36,819 nucleotides of DNA from a virus. The notes beneath the pieces were generated by a model, which saw nothing but the letters and a program-made list of their open reading frames with translations, did no database searches and had not been told where the DNA came from. Within the stretch, counting starts at the first letter, position 1. The number at the start of each line of letters is the position of its first letter. Below are positions 19,183 through 28,666 of this stretch, one piece after another. Made by a program: the position numbers and the translations under genes. Location of the stretch: the IMG/VR virus record IMGVR_UViG_3300006874_000043, positions 1 through 36,819 of that record, one strand, 5' to 3'.

Positions 19183-20955
19183 CTAACCCCTACGCCTAAT
19201 TCTAGGCCTAGGATATTTAATTGAAGACTTTTCTCTTCGTCCTGCTGTTTTTAACGGATAAGTTGAACCCGATTCTTTTCGTTGATTTTTCCAGAAGAGC
19301 ATCAAGTTATCTGCTGTTCCTAGATTATATAATTGTGTTGGGTCAATAGTCCCAGATTCGTATAATTTATCAACTAATGCATTTTCTCTTACCCAAGCCT
19401 GAGCATCGGCTTGAGTCATTCCCTGCCATGTTTCAGCCAATAATGCTAAAATACCAGTAACCTGAGGTGAAGCCATACTTGTACCTGGATATTTACTCTG
19501 GCCATAGGCATCACCCAGCGGATTTGTACCGCCTCTTGAATCTGCAGCAGTTGATAAACCGGTTGAAACTCTTGCTGTATCATTTACAGCACTTTGAATG
19601 TAGTCTCCAGCAGCAAATATATCAACTGCACTTCCCCAATTACTGTAACTTGTTTTGCGATGGTCGTTACCTTGCATATAATTATCGACACAACCAACAA
19701 CAATTGTATTATCAACACCTTGGCCAGAGGAACTGCCTCTATTGTAAGGTAGATCATATGTGAATAGATTTAAATAAAGCCATTTGTGTCTATTATCATA
19801 ATCAACATCACCTGCCTTTGTAATTAGCGCATTTTCATTACCTGCAGCATAGCATATAATAATTCCGTCGTCAATTGCATCCTGAATATCAGCAAATCTT
19901 GCTGTATCATAATATTGTGTATCGCAGGCATCAACTACTGTATCCGCAATGCCATCACCATCAGTATCGACTGATGTCTGATAACAATTAATCCCTCTAG
20001 CTTCCAACTGAGCAGTTGTTAATTCCTGATTTGTTGGAACGGATACTGTTGTCCCTCTATATGTAATTTCATAAGGAAATGCAATCGAGCCATAGCCACC
20101 TCTAATATGAGTAAGAGAAGAACCATAACTGTGATTTGATACTGTTGGATTTCTACGACCAGTTTCTGTATTGATAGGCTTTGAATTATGCCAGGCTCTA
20201 ATATAATCCCACATCGTACTACTTATATTACCATTGGGATTAGTACCATAGGGGCTTATATTATAAATGTCTGAATCCCTAGCCCATCCTTGAGTATTTC
20301 CGGCAACAGTACCGGCACAATGAGCACCGTGGTTATTATCTCCAGATAATCCACCACCTGGAGGATCCGAAACCTGAGAATATGGCGTATATACATATGT
20401 TCCAGAACCACCATAATTAAACCAATTAATTTGCTGTACTCGTGAACCACCACTACCATCAGCAGATCTTGCAAACTCAGGATGGTTTGGATCAATATGA
20501 CCGTCAACTATAAGAACATCCACATTTTTACCTGATGCTGTTATGGTGAGATCAACTCCTGTTAATGATGACGTACCGAGGGACGACCATGTAGGTCTAA
20601 GAGTATCGTCTGAATGTGTGACAAACCCCCATTGGGTGTGGTCTGTGTTTGTAGTACTTGATTTGCTAAAATTTTTATTTTCAATTTTATAACCTAGAGG
20701 TTTTGGTGTGGCAAGTATCATAAGTTCATGTAATGTCACATCCCAAACTCTATCGTCGTTTTTTACAAGCTCGGCCTCATCGTAGGTCAACATATAATGT
20801 GTATTACGACTTATTGGTCTTTTATTAGCAACATCAACGGCTCTGTTAGGAATGAATAAATTCCCACCAGGGGTTTCCATGTCATCATAAAAAGACTCTA
20901 AATCTTCTTTACGATGCAGAGTAACAACCCATTCATGTAGAGCCTTGGGATCCAT
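19183..20955 (-). CDS. Subtilisin-like serine protease (peptidase S8 family, 590 aa)
   Basis: The S8 triad is intact: Asp near residue 150 in VDVLIVDGHIDPNHPEF, His near 208 in NNHGAHCAGTVAG, the oxyanion Asn near 370 in YAAGNEN, and Ser near 493 in GTSMASPQVTG. Residues 1-85 (HEWVVTLHRKEDLESFYDD, later THYMLTYDEAELVKNDDRVWDV) look like an I9-type inhibitor propeptide, so the enzyme may be made as a zymogen. There is no signal peptide. The C-terminal 22 residues are strongly basic (RPRIRRRG). The gene sits between a fibre gene and gp8, with three bases to the fibre gene and a strong GGAGG ribosome site, so it is co-expressed with the baseplate. Possible roles are maturation of baseplate or fibre proteins, or digestion of host surface proteins on the virion. 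The substrate cannot be read from sequence. Confidence 0.92.
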   Translation of the reverse strand: MDPKALHEWVVTLHRKEDLESFYDDMETPGGNLFIPNRAVDVANKRPISRNTHYMLTYDEAELVKNDDRVWDVTLHELMILATPKPLGYKIENKNFSKSSTTNTDHTQWGFVTHSDDTLRPTWSSLGTSSLTGVDLTITASGKNVDVLIVDGHIDPNHPEFARSADGSGGSRVQQINWFNYGGSGTYVYTPYSQVSDPPGGGLSGDNNHGAHCAGTVAGNTQGWARDSDIYNISPYGTNPNGNISSTMWDYIRAWHNSKPINTETGRRNPTVSNHSYGSSLTHIRGGYGSIAFPYEITYRGTTVSVPTNQELTTAQLEARGINCYQTSVDTDGDGIADTVVDACDTQYYDTARFADIQDAIDDGIIICYAAGNENALITKAGDVDYDNRHKWLYLNLFTYDLPYNRGSSSGQGVDNTIVVGCVDNYMQGNDHRKTSYSNWGSAVDIFAAGDYIQSAVNDTARVSTGLSTAADSRGGTNPLGDAYGQSKYPGTSMASPQVTGILALLAETWQGMTQADAQAWVRENALVDKLYESGTIDPTQLYNLGTADNLMLFWKNQRKESGSTYPLKTAGRREKSSIKYPRPRIRRRG

Positions 20956-20958
20956 GTA

Positions 20959-22071
20959 TTAGGCCTCCAACTGGATTAGGGTTAGAGTCACGGTAATTGA
21001 AGCTAACCCACCACTTAGGTTTGTAATGGCAATAGGAATATTTGTATTTGGTGTGGATTCATTATTAAAGCCTACAACACCAGGAGACATTCTAATAACC
21101 TCGGCACCAGCAGTTACAACCTCGGCAATAACACCTGAATCTGGTGTAGGATCTTCTAGCTGAGGTCTTGAGGCATCTGCTGTTCTTGCCGCAGTATCAG
21201 TATAAATTCTTACCCAAGCTGCAGTATCAACCTCAATTTTGAGTAATGCATATCCTTTAAACCCAATAATATTTTGATATGATGTTGTCGTGTCAGCAAT
21301 ATTTGCCGCTGTAACTTGTGCTGTTGATCTAGAGGTTAAGCCAACACCACCGCCACCGCTACCACTTGATGTGATAATTAATGTATCGTTTGTTGCGTTT
21401 GTGGAAAGAAGAATACCTGCTCCATTTGCAACATTCAAAACATCTCCTTGGGTATCGGCAACAACATCGGCTGCTCCAGCCACTCTAATTGTACCAAAAG
21501 CATTACCACCACTAGCACCACCAGCGGCCTCGATTGTTATTGATTCTGAAGCTGCATTTGCTGTAAGAGTAATATTATTTCCAGCAACAAATGTAAGCAT
21601 AGAATTTGATGTTGCTGCAACTATATTATCTTCACCCGCAACGGCAAACATTGAGTACGCATTAGCCTCATCGGTAGAACCACCACCACCACCAACACCT
21701 GGATATGTTGGAAGACTATCTTGATAACCAAGAATATCACCGGCGGAATTATCCGAAAGTAATTTTTTCCAGCCCTGAGAACCATGTGAATAGTAAACTG
21801 CAGCCTCATTCTCTACATAAGCAAGAGCACCTTGATTTAAAATTGAATTAGGGAGATCTGTAAGTGCTTCATACCAGAAGGAGATTTTATTTGCTTCACC
21901 CAGAGCCTGGATTTCACCATCTACATTGACGAGGTCAGTAAGCTCGTCACCATTACCGATAGCGTTATAAATTTCATTTATATTATCATTGATTTTATCC
22001 ATTGCATCGCGCAATGGATCGCCCGTGCCGTCGTTGGGCGCTGCACCAATGTTAACTAATTGCTTTGCCAT
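20959..22071 (-). CDS. Short tail-fibre/adhesin-like structural protein (370 aa)
   Basis: The N-terminus NIGAAPNDGTGDPLRDAMDKINDNINEIYNAI is a motif common at the start of phage fibre proteins and probably forms the attachment part. A GGGGG linker near residue 126 separates it from a Gly/Ala/Thr/Asn-rich shaft with repeated LTFVAGNNITLTAN-like strands. The last 120 residues form a beta-rich tip (TPDSGVIAEVV, SPGVVGFNNE, IPIAITNLSGG, TLTLIQLEA) of a kind I associate with marine T4-like phage fibres. The start has an AGGAGA ribosome site and a late-promoter box 25 bases upstream. It lies between gp7 and the protease, where T4-like genomes place wedge and fibre genes. Receptor unknown. Confidence 0.78.
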   Translation of the reverse strand: MAKQLVNIGAAPNDGTGDPLRDAMDKINDNINEIYNAIGNGDELTDLVNVDGEIQALGEANKISFWYEALTDLPNSILNQGALAYVENEAAVYYSHGSQGWKKLLSDNSAGDILGYQDSLPTYPGVGGGGGSTDEANAYSMFAVAGEDNIVAATSNSMLTFVAGNNITLTANAASESITIEAAGGASGGNAFGTIRVAGAADVVADTQGDVLNVANGAGILLSTNATNDTLIITSSGSGGGGVGLTSRSTAQVTAANIADTTTSYQNIIGFKGYALLKIEVDTAAWVRIYTDTAARTADASRPQLEDPTPDSGVIAEVVTAGAEVIRMSPGVVGFNNESTPNTNIPIAITNLSGGLASITVTLTLIQLEA

Positions 22072-22095
22072 GTTGTCTCCTACAACTTTTTAAAT

Positions 22096-22103
22096 TATTT
22101 ATA
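22096..22103 (-). promoter_or_regulatory. T4-type late promoter box before the short fibre gene
   Basis: An exact minus-strand TATAAATA lies in the 32-bp gap between the gp7 stop and the fibre ATG. A start about six bases downstream would give a leader of roughly 20 bases containing the AGGAGA ribosome site. Spacing is short but typical of compact late genes. Confidence 0.55.
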
Positions 22104-24722
22104 TTATGCCGTTGACGTGTCATTGATTGTAATTTCCGGGGATGTTGCGACGACCGGACCAGTTCCACTGCCGGTGTGTAGCGTAACCGTAAATGTTTCT
22201 GAACCTTCTGTCGTGCTATCGGCGGTTGGTATAATTTGAAAATAGCCATTATCACCACTCATAATCACATTACCAGAATCAAACGTAAAGTCCTCTATGC
22301 GAGAAACGTGCCAATAAAGAGTTCCTCCTGGATGGTTGGAGGTATTTACCACAAATGTTAATGCCGTTCCTTCATTAATACTAGTAACACCACCCTGTGG
22401 ACCTATTGAATACGAAGTCTGTCCGCTTCTAAGAATTCTATTATCTGAGGTAATTTCCGTACTGTCAACATAAAGATTGGTAATATCAGTTGAAATGGCC
22501 TGCGGATCTTGTTGATCCAAAGGTGTGCCTTTTCCATTATCATTAAATAATCTAGTAAAATTAATACCTAATGTGCTTTCATTTTTATATCTAAAATAAA
22601 ATTCACTGAATAGTTTTGTACCAGCAAGATGGACATTTTCTTTTAGAGCTTTTTCATAATTTTGTAATGGTAGTGTCGATTTAATTTGATATGAAAATTC
22701 CTGGTAAAAATCACTATCTTGAACTTTCATGCCGCCATCATAGTACTCATCCTCACCGTCATCAGCCAATGTTTTCCTATAGCCATTTAGATGAGAAGAA
22801 AAATCAGCCCAGTAGCCAGAGGTGATGCCCTGCGAAACAACATTTATCTGTCCTCTAGTTATAACCGCACCGTCATCATCGGCAAGATATGCATCAGCAA
22901 GATCCACATAACCATATCCTGAATTATATATTGCCGCAGTTTCTACTCTACCTTCAGCAAAATCTGTAATTGATTCGATAACCGCATTATCACCAAACTG
23001 TTTAGAATTATAATCTGTTGAAACATCTAGTACAGCAAATTGTCCAGCAAGGGTACCAATTATATCATTCCCAGTAAAGCCGTAATAGCTATATGGGCGA
23101 ACTTTAATTGTCCCTTTATCCTGGTCAATCTCCAAAATCTTACCGGATTTACCGGTCACATCCTCGGTAATAATTTCATCAACCGAAAATGCACTGGCAG
23201 ATTCTGGAGGATCAAAAGATATGATTTGGTCATATCTATCAAAGTTTTGCATTACCTCATCTCTGGCTAATGCAAAAACATCGTTTCTGTAATCATTACC
23301 TGGACTTGTATTAATGAACTCATCTATACGACCAATATTAAATGGTGTAAGATCAAATGCATCACTTAATACAGTAAAGAAATTAGGTGCTGGTTCTGAA
23401 CCAGACATCGTACCTGAGCCAGAATTATAGTCAACAAGATTTGTGCTAGTTCCACCAGACGCAATATCTTCACCAAGAAGCTGAACATTTAAAAAGTCAG
23501 CAATAGGATCCGTTATAAGACTTACCACTTCCGGATTTAAGAGAGGACTTATCTTTACATCACTTTGGACCCCAGTATCAGCAAAATTGTTTCCAGGTGA
23601 AGTATTATTGACTGGTGTTATATCAGTAATTGCTACTGCCTGAGATCCTAAATTGGTAATAATTATATTGGGATTACGATCGTCAGTTGAAATGTTTGGT
23701 CCTATTACAAACTCATCACCTGGATCCATAAGAACACCAACTGAAAAATCGTTCTGACCAATTACAATACCTGAATTGCCATTTGTATCTCTTAATCTCT
23801 CACCAACCACAAATACTCTTTCAGTATTATCCATAATAATAGATTGGTTTGATACAATTAATTTTGTATTTTCTACTGTATAGCCAAAACCACCATCCAA
23901 TACGTTATATTCTACTTGGCCAGTTGGATTTGTTGATACACCAGTGACAATGGCTTTACCACCGCGGCCGCCATCACTCACGACATCAAAAATGGATCCT
24001 TTTCTGATGTTTGTTTGTCCAGCAGGATCATTAACATTAAAGCCACTTAACGATCCGTTTACTCTACCAAATGTAACCACTTTACCATCAATGAGAGTAT
24101 TAATATCATCATATTTTGTAAAATTGCCTTGTAATGCATCAACGAACAGAACGGGTGTGGGGGTGCCTTTAATTTGTACAAGGTTGATACTATTAACAGC
24201 TGCTCGAGCACCAGATAAAGTTCCTACAATATTTCTACTTGTAAGATCTGCATATGTATATTCATTCCCATCAACATCTAAAAATTTATTATCGTTTGGA
24301 AATAGTTGAAGATAAACGCCTGTTTGCCATTTTGACGAAGACGGCTTTAATATTTGTTGTGCTGGATAATAAACCTCAGCATCCTCTTGGTAGAAGATTC
24401 TGAAAAATAGAATAATACCTTCCTTGGTTCCTTTTCTGTTATACAGATCAAGTATATTACGAACAAGGAAGCTTACATTTTCCTCATCCAATGGAAGGTC
24501 TGCTAAATATTTGTTTTTAAAGAATATAAGCATACTATTTAAAGTGGTGCTTATATCTCTATATTCAAATAATCTTCTATTATTATAATGAGATTGGCGT
24601 GAATCATCCTCAAGGAATCTATAATATTCCTCTACAAGTTTTACAAGCTCAGGACCATATTCCCTGTAAATGGCAGGGAATTGCTTTTCAATAAAAAATG
24701 CAACTTTCTTTTGGATGTCCAT
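22104..24722 (-). CDS. 7: Baseplate wedge protein gp7, shortened, with C-terminal Calx-beta-like domain (872 aa)
   Basis: The first 120 residues align by eye with the T4 gp7 segment around residues 750-850: LVEEYYRFLED, NNRRLFEYRDI, FFKNKYLADLP, then RKGTKEGIILFFRIFYQEDAEVYYP against T4 STKGIEASYKFLFKVLYNEEVEIEI. Near residue 680, YQEFSYQIKSTLP matches T4 SYYVMKIKSNLP. The large N-terminal beta-rich part of T4 gp7 (1032 aa) is therefore missing and the protein starts at the conserved core. The middle (about 180-650) is a beta-rich region with Gly-rich turns. Residues about 775-872 look like a Calx-beta fold (SINEGTALTFVV, TADSTTEGSETFTVTL, EITINDTST). It follows gp6 with a 13-base gap, in the T4 order 6-7-8. 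gp7 nucleates the wedge in T4. Confidence 0.85.
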   Translation of the reverse strand: MDIQKKVAFFIEKQFPAIYREYGPELVKLVEEYYRFLEDDSRQSHYNNRRLFEYRDISTTLNSMLIFFKNKYLADLPLDEENVSFLVRNILDLYNRKGTKEGIILFFRIFYQEDAEVYYPAQQILKPSSSKWQTGVYLQLFPNDNKFLDVDGNEYTYADLTSRNIVGTLSGARAAVNSINLVQIKGTPTPVLFVDALQGNFTKYDDINTLIDGKVVTFGRVNGSLSGFNVNDPAGQTNIRKGSIFDVVSDGGRGGKAIVTGVSTNPTGQVEYNVLDGGFGYTVENTKLIVSNQSIIMDNTERVFVVGERLRDTNGNSGIVIGQNDFSVGVLMDPGDEFVIGPNISTDDRNPNIIITNLGSQAVAITDITPVNNTSPGNNFADTGVQSDVKISPLLNPEVVSLITDPIADFLNVQLLGEDIASGGTSTNLVDYNSGSGTMSGSEPAPNFFTVLSDAFDLTPFNIGRIDEFINTSPGNDYRNDVFALARDEVMQNFDRYDQIISFDPPESASAFSVDEIITEDVTGKSGKILEIDQDKGTIKVRPYSYYGFTGNDIIGTLAGQFAVLDVSTDYNSKQFGDNAVIESITDFAEGRVETAAIYNSGYGYVDLADAYLADDDGAVITRGQINVVSQGITSGYWADFSSHLNGYRKTLADDGEDEYYDGGMKVQDSDFYQEFSYQIKSTLPLQNYEKALKENVHLAGTKLFSEFYFRYKNESTLGINFTRLFNDNGKGTPLDQQDPQAISTDITNLYVDSTEITSDNRILRSGQTSYSIGPQGGVTSINEGTALTFVVNTSNHPGGTLYWHVSRIEDFTFDSGNVIMSGDNGYFQIIPTADSTTEGSETFTVTLHTGSGTGPVVATSPEITINDTSTA

Positions 24723-24735
24723 TGCCTAAAACCTT

Positions 24736-26619
24736 TTAATAATTAGTAATCACTGTGCCGCCAGCGGTACCTACATTTGATGATGCCTGTTCTCTTTCCA
24801 AATCTTCCTCTGAGATAATTTGAACATGCAGATCATCATCGCGTAATAGAAATACTCTACTTGTCGGTGCGGTAATATCACGCCGTATTGTGTTAACCAT
24901 AACCTGAATTGCATTACCCTCATACGAATCCACTGTAAAGTCGACAAGTTTAATTTCACCTTTCTTATAATCAATGGTCCCAATATCAATGAAAAGAACC
25001 TGCGGTGCACTAGCACTGTCTGTGACAACTTGTATTCGGCCCATACCATCATCCTGTAAATAAACAGGAACACCTTCTGAACCATTACCTTTAATTTTGA
25101 ATACTGATGATTTAAATGCCGGTTTATAATCTGTAAAACCATTTGTTGCTTTATATGCATATGGTTTTATCAATTCAGCTTGGAATCTAAATACAGGGCT
25201 TCCAGAAACCTTAACAGTAGGTGACCATTCAATAACAGGGCACACATCAAGGAATGTACTTTGAATTGCTGTATCCAGATTATCAATTTGGCCTGTTAGT
25301 TTTGATACTCTTAATGTCGTGTCAAAATTATTTAAATTAGCAGTCGAGTAATTCGCAATAGTTGTTCTGATTTTTGATTCGATCTCATCTGGAGACATGC
25401 TTGTAAGTTTTCTCGTATAATAAACCTTTGCAGTAATGCACGCATATATGAATTCAGTTTGAACAAATATAGGTTCAATACCTAATGGTGTCTTGTCCTT
25501 GAGATATTCCAAATATTGATTTGCCACAGACGAGGAAAGCAAATCTGCACCATCTCTGAGATAAACTGCTAGTGCAACCTTACCAAACTGAGGTGGTTCC
25601 AATTCCTCACCACCATATGCTGACACCGCAGAAATTTCTGGAAATCTTTGTTTGAGTAAAACTTCATAATCATTTGTGGTGATTGCTCTTTCCTGAATCT
25701 GTAATGCCTTCGGTGCAAATGTTCTAATGCTTTCCAATGATTCTCTTTCAGAACCACCAACTGCCGGACTAATTGTATCCACTGTAATTGTAACTGTTTC
25801 AAGAAATGTAGTTGTAAATTGTGATGCACCGTTTGGCTCATTTCCTGAGCAAATTCTATATCGTACTCTTACATCCTCAAATTCTGATGGCTGTTCGCCA
25901 TAAACGTTGCCACCAAAATAGATTGAATATCTATCATCTAGATAAGGTTCAACATAAAACACTTTATCAGTAGGACCTACTCCGAAAATATCTTTTTGGA
26001 AGATATATACATTTTCGTTATCTGTTGCTTCGGCATCAACAAACACCTCCAACGAATCGGTATCAACATTATCGTTTGTAAGAGCAACTCTTAAAATACC
26101 ATCCTCATCAACAATAAAGCCTTCTCTTTCAAAACTTGTTAGCATTTCGCCTTCAAAAATTTCAATATTTTCTGTACGATAAACGCCAGGTGCAATCTTT
26201 CTAGCAACATATTGCTGCATGGTAACAAAATTAAAATTGGTGCCCTGGAATGCAGTTCTGAAATCCGTATACGCAGGTATCGCGACCGTTTGTCCTTGTA
26301 ACACACCGTCAGTATCAGAAATTGTTAAGCTTACAACTGCTTTTGCAGATCTTCTTGAACGAGGTAAATAATTCAATTCCTTAGCGTGTGATACAACCGA
26401 ATTACGCAGAACTGCGGAATCAAGGAACATTTCGTTAATTGCCATGTTCGTATAAAAGTTATTATGATAGGTATTATAAGCAAGGACATCCAAGAGAACA
26501 TTCATATTGGACCCTTCAAAGTTATAATCCTTGAATTGAGTTTGCTGCCTCAAATAAGTTTTGAGTTGCGATTTAATCAACTCAAAATCTAATTCAGTGA
26601 TGGGCGTTTGAGTAGCCAT
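24736..26619 (-). CDS. 6: Baseplate wedge protein gp6 (627 aa)
   Basis: The N-terminal region has the conserved gp6 pattern: FKDYNFEGSNMNVLLDVLAYNTYHNN and NEMFLDSAVLRNSVVSHAKELNYLPRSRRSA (about residues 28-92). Around residues 300-350 is a baseplate-J-like element (FAPKALQIQERAITTNDYEVLL, then GGEELEPPQFGKVALAV). Length is close to T4 gp6 (660 aa). gp6 dimers form the inner ring that joins the wedges and closes the baseplate around the hub. The gene starts three bases after the gp25 stop, matching the 25-6 pairing common in T4-like and other contractile systems. Confidence 0.93.
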   Translation of the reverse strand: MATQTPITELDFELIKSQLKTYLRQQTQFKDYNFEGSNMNVLLDVLAYNTYHNNFYTNMAINEMFLDSAVLRNSVVSHAKELNYLPRSRRSAKAVVSLTISDTDGVLQGQTVAIPAYTDFRTAFQGTNFNFVTMQQYVARKIAPGVYRTENIEIFEGEMLTSFEREGFIVDEDGILRVALTNDNVDTDSLEVFVDAEATDNENVYIFQKDIFGVGPTDKVFYVEPYLDDRYSIYFGGNVYGEQPSEFEDVRVRYRICSGNEPNGASQFTTTFLETVTITVDTISPAVGGSERESLESIRTFAPKALQIQERAITTNDYEVLLKQRFPEISAVSAYGGEELEPPQFGKVALAVYLRDGADLLSSSVANQYLEYLKDKTPLGIEPIFVQTEFIYACITAKVYYTRKLTSMSPDEIESKIRTTIANYSTANLNNFDTTLRVSKLTGQIDNLDTAIQSTFLDVCPVIEWSPTVKVSGSPVFRFQAELIKPYAYKATNGFTDYKPAFKSSVFKIKGNGSEGVPVYLQDDGMGRIQVVTDSASAPQVLFIDIGTIDYKKGEIKLVDFTVDSYEGNAIQVMVNTIRRDITAPTSRVFLLRDDDLHVQIISEEDLEREQASSNVGTAGGTVITNY

Positions 26620-26622
26620 ATC

Positions 26623-27039
26623 TTATCTCGTCCTTTCTAGAATAACATCTAGTGTAATAGGTTGTTCCTGATTTCGCACATAAAAAGTTATTTTTGCTGA
26701 AACGTTACTACTATCCATATCCGCAGCAACAGTGACATCAATTAATTCAGCTCTCGGCTCATATAATTTAACTGTTTCCTCAATCTGTGTTTTAATCATC
26801 TGCAATACGGCAGGTGTTAAATTTTCAAATAGTAATGATCTAATATTTCCACCAAGATTTGGTTGCATCAATCTTTCACCGCGATCGGTTAAAAGCAAAT
26901 TTTTAAGTGCATCCTTCACCGCATCATCATTTTTTAAAACCGTCAGATCACTTGACAGTGGGCTGATAGCAAGATCTTTTCTCAAATCAGAATATAGATC
27001 TAATTTTTTGGTTCTTGGTGTAAAAACTGTAATAGGCAT
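26623..27039 (-). CDS. 25: Baseplate wedge protein gp25 (138 aa)
   Basis: This is a GPW/gp25-family protein. It has DDAVKDALKNLLLTDRGERLMQPNLGGNIRSLLFE followed by the conserved YEPRAELIDV element (EPR at about residue 94), and it ends in a beta hairpin ITFYVRNQ..ITLDVILER. Length matches T4 gp25 (132 aa). It contacts the sheath start and bridges gp6 and gp53 in the wedge core. The start overlaps the stop of the M15 peptidase gene by one base (TAATG). Confidence 0.95.
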   Translation of the reverse strand: MPITVFTPRTKKLDLYSDLRKDLAISPLSSDLTVLKNDDAVKDALKNLLLTDRGERLMQPNLGGNIRSLLFENLTPAVLQMIKTQIEETVKLYEPRAELIDVTVAADMDSSNVSAKITFYVRNQEQPITLDVILERTR

Positions 27040-28649
27040 TATTCTGATCCTGACGGCGCTGGTTCGATATGTATGTGCGAATTATAAGAAATTATTTCAA
27101 AATTATATAATGAAACAAGACCTCTTAAGGTTACTATATCAGTATTATTTAGGCCTGTAATATCGAGAGCTTTTCCTTCGGTGTGCCACGAATTATCCAC
27201 ACCACCTGCTTTTTTATTTCCTTGTTGACTTCTCCAAGCACTTGTGATACCAAATGGTTTTCCAATAACGGATTGTATCCGCATAATTTTAACTAAGAAA
27301 TTGCAATCCATTTCCTTCCAGGCACTCTCGCCGTCGTAAAACCCTTCTTTACCATTAGGGAACGTAAATACATTTGAACCACCGTTAACAATTGTTTTAA
27401 ATGATGGTATATTATTAATTTCTTTGCAAGTAACTGCTGGCGGATTTTTTGGTTTATTACCACTTGGAGTTGGATAGCTATTTTCTTGTGGTGTATCTCC
27501 AGACTCAGCCTCATCAACACCCGCCTTCCACTTTTCCTTTAAAATCTCAGCATTTTGTTTTCTTACAGTGGTTGGGTATCTTTTGGCACCTTTTTTAACA
27601 AACAATGCAGATGCAGCATTTGATGCCCTTCCTAATCTGTTTACAATTCTCTCATATTTTAATGCAAAATTTTGTGATGGTGTTTTAACATCATTAATTA
27701 ATGCTTCAACGTTTGAAATAAAAGAACAGAATCGTAATACCAAAAATTGAATTTCAGCAAGACCTTTTCTATCAAATAGACTTACAGCATAATCAAATAA
27801 TTTTATCAAACGATCTTTAATTGTTTCTTTATTTTCATCATTCATAATAGCATTTGCGTCGTCTTGAATTTTTCTAGCACGTTTTGCTACATTTTCGTTA
27901 ATAAAATTTTCAGCACAATTAATAAAGTTTAAAAGATTAAAATTATCTAATGTTTGAACTACCTTGGTCCATACTGCTTCGATGACGTTTCCTATTTTTT
28001 CCTTGATTAAATTAATGAGTGCCTTTGCCAAACCTTCCTCTGCAGCATCCACAAAGAATTTACCACTACGAAGACGATTAATAAAGCTTATAGCATCCTG
28101 AATAAAACCTTGAATAGTATCAACGATATCAAAAAATGCATCAATGGCACCAAATACACCTTCTATCTGTTTACAGAACCCACCTAAAATGCTATTTGAA
28201 AACGTATTTTTATAATATCCATCCAACATGAATAAAAGATTATCATTATTACCAGCTATTTGACCGTCAATAATTGTAGGAGTATAATTTGATTCGTTCA
28301 TAAAATCAACAAATTCTAATGCACCAATTTGACCTCTATTTACTCTATCTGATAAATCAGAATATTGAGATATATTTGTTGCACTAAGAAGTTTATTTAA
28401 ATCGTTCAACGTAAGATATAATGAATCACCATATAATGCCTCAGCTCTAACAATAGGATTATCTGCAGCCTCATTAGAATATGAATTAATAAATTCATCA
28501 GCCCAAGCATCAATCTGGTGTAATGTATATGAACCATCATTATGATTAAGTGGAAGATTATCTGATACTCTTGCCTTGTTCAAGGTAGTTTTATCTACCA
28601 GGCATTGACCATTTATTGACGGCGAATATGTAAGACAAGTATTAGACAT
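27039..28649 (-). CDS. Hub-associated protein with C-terminal M15-type zinc peptidase domain (536 aa)
   Basis: The first 370 residues are mostly helical with no motif I recognise; they include amphipathic stretches and possible coiled coils (KALINLIKEKIGNVIEAVW). A Pro/Ser/Asn-rich linker (about 380-405) leads to a C-terminal domain with the Peptidase M15 signature: SAWRSQQGNKKAGGVDNS, WHTEGKALDI (HxxGxAxD, near 487) and a late HIHIEP (near 528). These supply the zinc ligands and catalytic residue positions of peptidoglycan carboxypeptidases and endopeptidases. The gene lies between gp5 and gp25, so the enzyme is probably part of the baseplate hub and opens peptide cross-links while gp5 cuts glycan. 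An AGGAGG ribosome site and a late-promoter-like box precede it. The peptidase family is clear; substrate and virion location are inferred. Confidence 0.85.
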   Translation of the reverse strand: MSNTCLTYSPSINGQCLVDKTTLNKARVSDNLPLNHNDGSYTLHQIDAWADEFINSYSNEAADNPIVRAEALYGDSLYLTLNDLNKLLSATNISQYSDLSDRVNRGQIGALEFVDFMNESNYTPTIIDGQIAGNNDNLLFMLDGYYKNTFSNSILGGFCKQIEGVFGAIDAFFDIVDTIQGFIQDAISFINRLRSGKFFVDAAEEGLAKALINLIKEKIGNVIEAVWTKVVQTLDNFNLLNFINCAENFINENVAKRARKIQDDANAIMNDENKETIKDRLIKLFDYAVSLFDRKGLAEIQFLVLRFCSFISNVEALINDVKTPSQNFALKYERIVNRLGRASNAASALFVKKGAKRYPTTVRKQNAEILKEKWKAGVDEAESGDTPQENSYPTPSGNKPKNPPAVTCKEINNIPSFKTIVNGGSNVFTFPNGKEGFYDGESAWKEMDCNFLVKIMRIQSVIGKPFGITSAWRSQQGNKKAGGVDNSWHTEGKALDITGLNNTDIVTLRGLVSLYNFEIISYNSHIHIEPAPSGSE

Positions 28650-28653
28650 AAGT

Positions 28654-28659
28654 CCTCCT
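28654..28659 (-). promoter_or_regulatory. Strong Shine-Dalgarno before the M15 hub gene
   Basis: A full AGGAGG lies on the minus strand four bases before the ATG at 28649. It is the strongest ribosome site in the left arm and fixes the start codon of this gene. Confidence 0.7.
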
Positions 28660-28666
28660 AATAAAA

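Noticed and set aside
19183-20955. The S8 protease as the prohead maturation protease (gp21 role)
   Set aside because: gp21-type proteases are a different family and lie in the head cluster; this gene is among tail genes and is a classical subtilisin.
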